This document shows, piece by piece, positions 29,474-36,544 of a stretch of 36,544 nt of DNA. The stretch covers positions 1 through 36,544 of the forward strand of contig JADRCO010000351.1 in NCBI GenBank assembly GCA_021464525.1, in the 5' to 3' direction. The position numbers and the translations under genes were made by a program. Within the stretch, counting starts at the first letter, position 1, and each line of letters opens with the position of its first letter. The notes beneath the pieces are model-generated. The model was not told where the DNA came from and searched no databases. It saw only the letters and a list, made by a program, of their open reading frames with translations. Source of the stretch: Rhizophagus sp. LPA8_4_AMF. Its lineage: Eukaryota > Glomeromycota > Glomeromycetes > Glomerales > Glomeraceae.

Positions 29474-29659
29474 TTACACACTTGACTGTCGCTGTTGTAT
29501 ATCGCTAAACCCACGTATAAATTTCTTATAGAGGTTTAACCAGTCGAGAATGCAAAATTCGGCTTGAAGCAGCACGAGAATTGCACAAGGGGAATCAAAG
29601 AACTGACTAGACTGGTTAAATAAGGGGGGAGGATGGTTCGTTCGCAAATTTCGAATCAT
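29474..29659 (-). other. possible 5' leader exon of the methyltransferase gene
   Basis: An ATG at 29659 opens a frame starting MIRNLRTNHPPPLFNQSSQF. A GTGTGT donor near 29480 would join it, in phase, to an acceptor (TTTTAAG) just before 29304. The exon would then run through GNPFNKSKT into the chosen start at 29269. A TATATAAAT-like element lies just upstream of 29659. Equally it may be untranslated. The sequence shows no domain, so I kept the start at 29269. Confidence 0.35.
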
Positions 29660-29849
29660 TTTTTACTATATAAATAAAATGCCGGGTAAATGTCGTGTAA
29701 CTTTTAACTGTAAAATTTTTTTAATCAATCGTACTTTAACGGCTTTTATAAAAAAAGCTACCTCACGCGTGAATACGAGGCTCTTTTTAAATTTTTTAAT
29801 AATGGTAATTGACTTTTTATCTGATCCATTGTTGCTACCCAATCCCGGG

Positions 29850-29891
<42 letters not shown>
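29850..29891. repeat. T15A27 homopolymer junction
   Basis: Fifteen T followed directly by 27 A, bounded by CCCGGG and CCTG. It may be slippage, the tail of a retro-inserted sequence, or an assembly artefact. No retroelement body is recognisable beside it. Confidence 0.7.
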
Positions 29892-29896
<5 letters not shown>

Positions 29897-29963
29897 AATT
29901 AGGGATATTTGTAATAAAGAAATTTTTTTTATATATAGATTTATTTTTAGCCATTATCCTGTC

Positions 29964-29971
29964 TCACGTGA
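29964..29971. promoter_or_regulatory. TCACGTGA palindrome upstream of the methyltransferase gene
   Basis: Same octamer as upstream of the Stf2-like, pirin and SMC3 genes, here farther away (about 305 bp from the possible leader ATG, 695 bp from the chosen start). Confidence 0.35.
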
Positions 29972-32359
29972 TAACATCCCTGATAAGATCCATCGGCCAA
30001 TAGCCCGTTGGGTGATTAATTCCTCCTTCTAATAATTAATGCAGTCCTATTCCAAACATTTTGGCAAACTCTTTTCAAAGCATATATAGAAACTTTAAAA
30101 TATTTAATTTATTCCTTTAACATATTTGAGCTTTTTAATATATTTGAAATAATAAATTTGTTATTTTAATCAATATTAATCAATAATTCATTTAACTGTT
30201 TAGTTCGGGTCATTGTAAAAAAAAAAGAACTAATTAGTAAAATATAACTTAACACATAATTTTTTGATGCCACATCAAATTCTTTGCAATTGATTCATAG
30301 ATTACAAATTAAACTATTATATAATACAACTTTTCAACTAGTCATTTTTTACATAATTATATCCCTTTTTATAAGTATATTTACATTAGTTCAAATTTCT
30401 AATAAATATATTAAAAAAAACCTCCTTTTACACATATTATATTCCATATAACAATCCTTTTTTTTTGGCATATTTTTATATAAAATACCTATTTTACTTG
30501 CTTTTAATAAAAATCTTCAAATTTTACTAATTAATAATTTTATCTAATTTACCTTTTTATATAGTAATTTTTTAAAATTATATTAAATATTAAATAAGAA
30601 AATATTTTATAATAATTATGTGATATAAAATCAATTATTATCTGTTATATTAAAATTATTTAGTTATATAAGTTTTCTTATTAAATTATATTTTACAAAA
30701 AAGGTTATAAATTAAAATTTGCATATTATAATAATTATAAATATATATTGTTTAATTTAGTAAATTATGTTATTATTTTAATACTTACATGATACTTACA
30801 TCTGTAAATAAATGGTGATCTTAAAGGTATTTATATTTTTGTAATATATGAAATCTAATTAATAAAAGTATTATAAGTACATTAAAAAAAGTAAATATTT
30901 ATTAAAAATTTTTAATAATAAAATTTTGTAATAAATTGTATATAAAATTTAAGTAAAATACTTATTGTATAATGTATAAAAAAAGTTACATACAATTTGT
31001 GAAAAATAAATTTGATTTTGCATACAAATATATATATTAATATTTTTATTTAATAATAAAATTATGAAATCTAAACTAAAGGTTATACAATATGCAAATT
31101 ATAATCATATATAATTTAAGTAAATTATACTTTGCAAATTTTGCAAATAAATTTTATATACTATTAAATATAAAAAATTAAAGTATAAAAATTTTAATTT
31201 TATTGGAATTTAATTTATTAAAATGAGTATTGCTAATCTTAACTGGAGGGATAATTTCCCCTTCTTAAAAATTAAAAAAATAAACTTTTTTTTATTAAAT
31301 ATATAAAATAAATATAATTGGATATTAACTGCATAAAAATTTGGCAATTTTTGGTTTTAAAAAAATTTTTTATCATAAAAAATACAATTTAACTATAAAA
31401 TCAAAATCTTGTAATTTTCTCAAAAATCATTTAAATAAACTACCTTTTTAACTTAATAAAACTTTTTCTTCTCATAAATTTACATATAATCTAATTTTTA
31501 AATTATTATCTAAGTCAATATTTTAGTTAAAAATTGAAATAAAATGAAAAAGAAGAAAAATTCCTCTCAGTTAAGTTTAGTAATTCTCTATTTAAATAAT
31601 AATTATTTACTAATCATAATTATTTTAATAAAAAATATTTACTAATAAATATTTTACTATTATATTAATAATAAAGTTTTATATAGTCTGATTTTTAAAT
31701 TATTTTTGATTGATTAAAATAGAAAAAGTTTAATAACTTATTATTTAATAATTAAAAAAAAAGAATTATAATTTGTTATAATTATCTTATTAAAACAATT
31801 TAAATAATAGTAAATTGTATTTTTAGTATTAATAAAATAATAAATTAAATTTATCAAATTCAAAAAATAATTTACTATAGTATATATTAATATTAGAAAT
31901 GAAATTTTGATATTATTTAAAACAAATTATGATTTGTTAAACATTTTTAAATATTAATAATAATAATTATTATTAGTGATAAATTTATAATAGCAAGTAT
32001 TTTATTATTAAATTTTTAATTCTTTTTTTTTGAATTTAAGTACTCTTATACAAATTGATACTATATTATTGGTATATCATTTATCTAGTTATAAATATTA
32101 TCTATAAAGTATTCCATTTAACCAACAAATATTCCTAATAAGTAAGATTTTAATTCTAATTAAAAGTACAGCATAATACTAATATGGTAATTATTATTAC
32201 TAGTAAACATTAATAAATTTTACTTTTTATATCTTAATTAATTAAAAATAATTTGAAATTTAAATTATTCAAAATTTTAATTAATAATTATTACTAATAG
32301 TTTTAAAATTTTAATTTATTTATTTTAATTTTAGACTAATTTAAAGCAATTTATATATA

Positions 32360-32690
32360 AAATCAAAATTAGACTAATTTTAACTTTCAAAATAATCAAA
32401 ATAATTAAAATTAATTTGATTTTAATCTTTCAAAAGTTAAATAGTTAAATTAGATATTATTTTTTAAAAAAAAAATTTATTCTTATATAGCATGATATTT
32501 ATTTATTTATTAAAACTAACTTGCCTAAATGATATTTATAAATTAAATACTTACTTCACAAGTCTAATAAACATAAATTGATATATAAAAGTATTTTAAA
32601 AATATCTCATTATTTAGTAATCAGAATCTAATGATTATAGCTTATTTAAAAACTCTAATCAAGATATATTAAATAGCGATAAAGGGTAGT
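32360..32690. repeat. dispersed repeat, copy A
   Basis: Shares with 33262-33515 a run of blocks in the same order: TAGACTAATTTTAACTTTC-like, AAAATTAATTTGATTTTAA, AAATTAGATATTA, ATAAAAGTATTTTAAAAATA, and TTTAGTAATCAGAATCTAAT followed by CTCTAATCAAGAT. The offset is about 900 bp. The last block is the 147-bp unit seen at 615-1325. Confidence 0.7.
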
Positions 32691-33020
32691 GACGTATATT
32701 ATATTATATTTAATTTAATATAAACTTACCCTTCCTCTCTTTCTTATTAAATTTAATAGCCAATTAAATTATTATATTATAAATCATATGATTTTATTAA
32801 GTATAATATAAGATTTTAACTATCTTTTAATAATTACGTAATAAGTATTACTAGAGTTCTGAATATGCAACCCAAAATGACCTATATTAACCTGCATAGA
32901 CCTGCATAATATAAATAATACAATTGAAAGTATTGTAAAAATTTGAATTACTGTATAAATAGTACTTTAAAATTAACCCAAAATTTTGACCTGATCCAAC
33001 CTGACCTGAAGTTAAAGGAG

Positions 33021-33042
33021 AAATTTGTGGAGACACAAATTT
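33021..33042. repeat. short perfect hairpin
   Basis: AAATTTGTG, a GAGA loop, then CACAAATTT: nine-base arms with a four-base loop. It lies in a locally GC-richer patch (33000-33110) of otherwise AT-rich DNA. No gene is attached. Confidence 0.7.
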
Positions 33043-33261
33043 GTCTTGCGGGAAAAGGTTTGTAGTGCTAAATTCATGTGAAAGCTAGTTTAGGGCAAAT
33101 GGGTTATTTTAGAATAGAATTATTTTTATGATATTTTATTATATTGGTATGAGGAATTTATATGAAGGTGATAAAGATTATTATTATTTCTGTTAGGAAC
33201 TCTAAGTATTACTTTTCAAATTATATTAATAGTATCAAATATTAATATTGGCTATACATGA

Positions 33262-33580
33262 AGTTAAAATTAGGTTAATTTTGACTATGAAAATGGTCAA
33301 AATAGTCAAAATTAATTTGACTTTAACCTTCCAAAGTTGAAATGGTCGAATTAGATATTAAATAACTATCTAATTATTAAAATTTAATAATAAAAGTATT
33401 TTAAAAATATCTTAGCATTTAGTGATCAGAATCTGATAATCTATAGTTCATTTGAAAGCTCTAATCAAGATGAATCGAATAGTAGTAAGATCATATCTAT
33501 AGCATCAATATTAACCATTATATTCATACTTAAAAATTAAGATATTTTGCTAACGATCTCAGTATCTAGTGATCAGATTG
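33262..33580. repeat. dispersed repeat, copy B, with head of a second 147-bp unit
   Basis: Second copy of the repeat at 32360-32690. The 147-bp unit begins at AGTGATCAGA (33421). Another unit head (AGTGATCAGATT) begins at 33568, exactly 147 bp later, and then gives way to integrase-like sequence. Confidence 0.7.
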
Positions 33581-34950
33581 AAGTTGCAGCTTTTTTATTT
33601 GATATATTTACTACATTTGGACCACCTTTAATTCTCCAATCTGATAATGGTAAAGAGCTTATTTCTTTAGTAATCATTGAATTAGTTAACTTATGGCCCA
33701 CAATTCAAATTATTAATAGGAGATCAAGGCATCCTGCAAGTCAAAATTTAGTTGTACGTACAAATGGAATTCTTGAAACTAGATTAGGAAAATAGATGAA
33801 AGATAATAATCACCAGGATTGGTCATTTGGTTTAAAATTTATAATTTATATAATGAATAATTCTGTTTATAGAACACATAATAAAAAGTCCTATAAACTT
33901 GTATTTGGTGAAGCTTCACATGGAAATTCAGTTATAATTGATCAGTTGTTTAAAAATAATAATGATTTTTCAGAAGATGAAATTCCTATTGAATTTGAAG
34001 GAAATATCCAAAAATCAGTAAATAATTTGGATAATTTGATTGACAATACTACATCTGAAATTAATTCTTCAATAAATTTAAATCAAGGTTCAAATTTGAA
34101 TGAAAAGACAGTTGGTAACTTTATTTATTTATTTACAGTATATTATCAAATTTGAAGAATTATATAATTAAAATATTAATAACATTTAAATTTTTTTATA
34201 ATATTCTTTACAATCATTACAAGATCTAACAATTCAACAATTAATAGAAGGACATCAAGCATTATGAGATTTCACTTGTCAGAATTTAGAGATTTATATA
34301 ACCAAAATATCTTCTGTAATAATCGCAAAATCAAAACATAAATTAGAATATGAAATTGGAAAATACGTAAAGATTCTTATTCCCAAAATTGACCGATTTG
34401 GTACAGATTAACTTGTACTTCCATGCAAAATTATGGAATAGTAAATCATAATAACATATTCAAATATCACCTTAGATATACAAGTGGTATATTAAATAAT
34501 TTATATTATGCAAGTGAATTAAATCCATTAGGTGTGAATGAATATCTGGAGTTAGACAATATTCTAACAGATAAAAATATATCTGTTAGAGAAGCTGCAT
34601 AAAATCAGAGTTCAAGTAGGGCCCCTGAATACAGAGATATCACATTAAGATAACCTTGTCTGTATACTTTATAATACAATTTTCCAAATTACATATGTGT
34701 AACTGTACATTTTTACCATTTTGTTACTAGTAAACTTAATAGATATCACATCAATTATCACAGACAAGGTTATCTTAATGTGATATCTCTGTATTCAGGG
34801 ATCCTGTTCAAGTACTGGTATGCTTATAGGAAGTATGTGCAAATGTAGAAGTAATTGTAATACTAATAAATGTCGTTGCAAAAAAGCTGATGTTAGATAC
34901 TTATGGAAGTAAATGTTATAGTGGAAAAACATGCAATAATAAAATACAAA
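33547..34950 (+). mobile_element. broken integrase-element fossil (rve type)
   Basis: Retroviral-type integrase core remnant. Recognisable are LQSDNGKEL, LWPTIQIIN and RRSRHPASQ, followed by a host-like GLKFIIYIMN and KLVFGEA region. Downstream sequence to about 34600 resembles the C-terminal part of the integrases called KRBA2-like in glomeromycete genomes (an SH3-like IPKIDRFGT region and SVREAA). After the inserted MITE there is a cysteine-rich tail. The family could be Ginger-type or Ty3-like; no long terminal repeats were seen. The copy is broken in several places, lacks its N-terminal part, and looks old. It is treated as a fossil and not as a gene. Confidence 0.75.
34619..34805. mobile_element. 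187-bp Mutator-like MITE with 9-bp target duplication
   Basis: 41-bp perfect terminal inverted repeats (34623-34663 and 34760-34800) begin CCCTGAATACAGAGATATCA. The element is flanked by the 9-bp direct duplication GTTCAAGTA at 34610-34618 and 34806-34814. Nine-base duplications are typical of Mutator-like transposases. It has no coding capacity. The perfect arms suggest a recent insertion, younger than the degraded integrase sequence it interrupts. Confidence 0.9.
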
Positions 34951-36544
34951 ATTGATATACTGTAATATGTATTAGATGGTATGTATTAGATAGTTTATAT
35001 ATACCTTAAAATAATTTTTAAATACAATGCTAATATTAAAAATTCTAAAATCTGCATTTCAATTTGATACACAAATGATAAATTGATTAGACGCATCTCG
35101 AATTCAGATTCAAATTTCCATCTGATGTAACTCAATTCTAATTTATGCCCATTCTGATTTGACATATAATATATATAGTTATATTAACTTTTTAGCTTCA
35201 AATTTTGCTATCTCAAGAATCAGTGATTGGATTTTAATGATTTTAAACTTATTCATTGAAACGAATATTTTGATATCTACATCATCTCGGTAAATGCATA
35301 TTGACTGAGATATTTCATTTGAAATGTGTATTATACAGGATTTATCTTAGTTATAAAAGGACTTAAACATCTCTTATACAACTTATATTTGAGTTTACGT
35401 AAAATTTATATGTAAATTCTGGCCAAAATTGCATATTACAGGGGTATTTTTCAAAATTTCTTATTCTATATACTCCTATATTTAAACTATCCAGTAATTG
35501 GATTTTACAATCTTATACTTGTTGGATTCATCTCAATGAAAAAAATTCAATAATAATAAAATCACATTTCTAGCATAAATATTAACCAAGTTATTACAAA
35601 AAATATATTTTATTATATATTACTTATAAGTTGTATAAAGATGTTCAGGGTCCTAATTCTTAGTAATATTTGGGATCTTATAACTCTTGTCTAACTAGTG
35701 GTTTATTTTTGATAAATATTATAACTCAGATATTGAAGATAAAAAAATAGCACCTTGTTTTCACGTTTTTTATAATAGTTATCTCTATACGCAGAACTCT
35801 AAACAATATATACAGGGTTGGAAAGTATATTTAAAGATGTTAGCCGTAATTAATTTGGTAATACCATAATATTACAGTATACAGCATTACAGTTACGACA
35901 TTTTTCATAATGCTGTAATTAGGCTGTAATGTTGTAATTAGGGCGTAATATTGTAATTTAGTAGAAATACCTTAATGCTGTTATTTTAATACCATAAAAA
36001 TCTAAAATAAAAGAAACATATTATAACGGTAAAATTACAATAGTTCATAATTATGTTGTATAATTGTAATTTTCAGGGGTGTATAAGACACATTGCATTT
36101 TTTGCATCTTTTTTTGCATTTTGCATACACATTTGTATAAAGCTAAAAACTATATAATAAATTAAAATTCCTAGGAGTAGGTGGTCAGGGTGGAAGATAA
36201 AATAAATTAAAGTTTTTTAAGTTTTTTTCCAAAAATTTATAATAAATTAGTATAATATCTTTAATAATTAGATAATTTTATGCATAATTTACATATAAAC
36301 TTTTTTACAAAAAAAAGTTTTTATTTACTTTTGTTTTTAGTTATAATTACCCCTTAAAATTGAAATTACACAATATATATGTTGTGCATCAGATGACAAT
36401 TTGCGTCAGATGCAGCTGACGTGTGTCAGATGTAAATTAATACTTGACACGTGTTACTTGTGACATAAAATAGTTATAATTAAACATTAAATTTTCCAGA
36501 CTTAATACATTTTTTTTATTAAATAAATTTATTAATTATATTAA
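34950..36544. other. gene-free AT-rich 3' flank with repeat fragments
   Basis: No coding exon was recognised. It holds diverged pieces of the 147-bp repeat (35215-35290 and 35492-35590), an imperfect short tandem built on TGTAATTAGG/TGTAATGT (35911-35960), and near the end three TCAGATG copies (36389, 36406, 36426) with the palindrome CGTCAG...CTGACG (36404-36421). A CACGTG core lies at 36449. Confidence 0.6.
35492..35590. repeat. diverged single copy of the 147-bp repeat
   Basis: Runs AGTAATTGGATTTTACAATC, then GGATTCATCTCAATGA, then TTCAATAATAATAAAATCAC and ATAAATATTAACC. The block order and endings follow the units at 615-1325. It is strongly diverged. Confidence 0.6.

Larger units (their letters stand above)
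29270..30040. promoter_or_regulatory. upstream region of the methyltransferase gene
   Basis: It contains a GTTTAACCAGTC / GACTGGTTAAAT inverted pair (about 29534-29545 and 29609-29620), a T15A27 tract at 29850-29891, and TCACGTGA at 29964-29971. The plus-strand open frames here read through the T/A tract and are not genes. Transcription signals are otherwise unclear. Confidence 0.45.
30040..33260. other. gene-free, extremely AT-rich tract
   Basis: About 3.2 kb composed almost entirely of A and T, with no open frame of note on either strand and no protein similarity I can see. Repeat-derived sequence appears from about 32340 onward. Near 32870-33000 there are short CCTGCATA and GACCTGA direct repeats. 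It resembles degraded repeat DNA. Confidence 0.65.

Noticed and set aside
29679-30032. Plus-strand frames of 117 and 64 codons
   Set aside because: They read through the T15A27 tract (Phe and Lys runs) and show no conserved sequence.

Overview
The window looks like nuclear DNA of an early-diverging fungus, most likely an arbuscular mycorrhizal fungus (Glomeromycotina, close to Rhizophagus). The reasons are very AT-rich intergenic DNA, many short introns in almost every gene, fungal proteins (Cdc37, Stf2-like, HAK potassium transporter, pirin, Hot13-like CHY zinc finger, SMC3), and an AT-rich repeat-laden end carrying an integrase fossil with a cysteine-rich tail. The organism is an inference, since no rRNA or mitochondrial marker lies here. 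All gene models were spliced by hand from GT-AG (once AT-AC) sites, with codon phase checked across every junction.

Layout. 1-2489 is repeat-rich and gene-free: about four copies of a 147-bp tandem unit, one split by a mariner-type MITE, lying between imperfect inverted repeats. 2490-4235 (+) is CDC37 and 4790-5276 (+) a small Stf2-like gene. 5546-8354 (-) is a KUP/HAK potassium transporter in nine exons. 9435-10532 (-) is pirin. 11323-11688 (-) and 11926-12451 (+) are a divergent pair, a small I78-type peptidase inhibitor and a CHY zinc-finger protein. 12823-18864 (+) is cohesin SMC3 in 30 exons, one of whose introns is a U12-type AT-AC intron. 19939-29269 (-) reads as one 28-exon gene for a protein of about 2,464 residues. 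29270-36544 is AT-rich and repeat-rich, with an integrase fossil interrupted by a Mutator-like MITE.

The headline is the 19.9-29.3 kb gene. Its fragments look like separate Tudor, PHD and methyltransferase proteins, but all splice phases agree on one product: low-complexity N-terminus, four Tudor-like barrels with two C2C2 zinc knuckles, ZZ finger, extended PHD, second ZZ finger, GATA-type finger, then an amino-methyltransferase domain of the DNA N4C/N6A type (motif I FLGRGT, motif IV SHPPY) followed by a degenerate second methyltransferase-like half. Such a protein would read histone marks and modify DNA itself. I infer a chromatin-guided DNA methyltransferase; activity and substrate base are unproven.

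Most other genes are conserved housekeeping functions (Hsp90-kinase chaperoning, potassium uptake, cohesion) with no operon-like linkage. A TCACGTGA palindrome recurs 145-220 bp upstream of several start codons and may be a shared promoter element.
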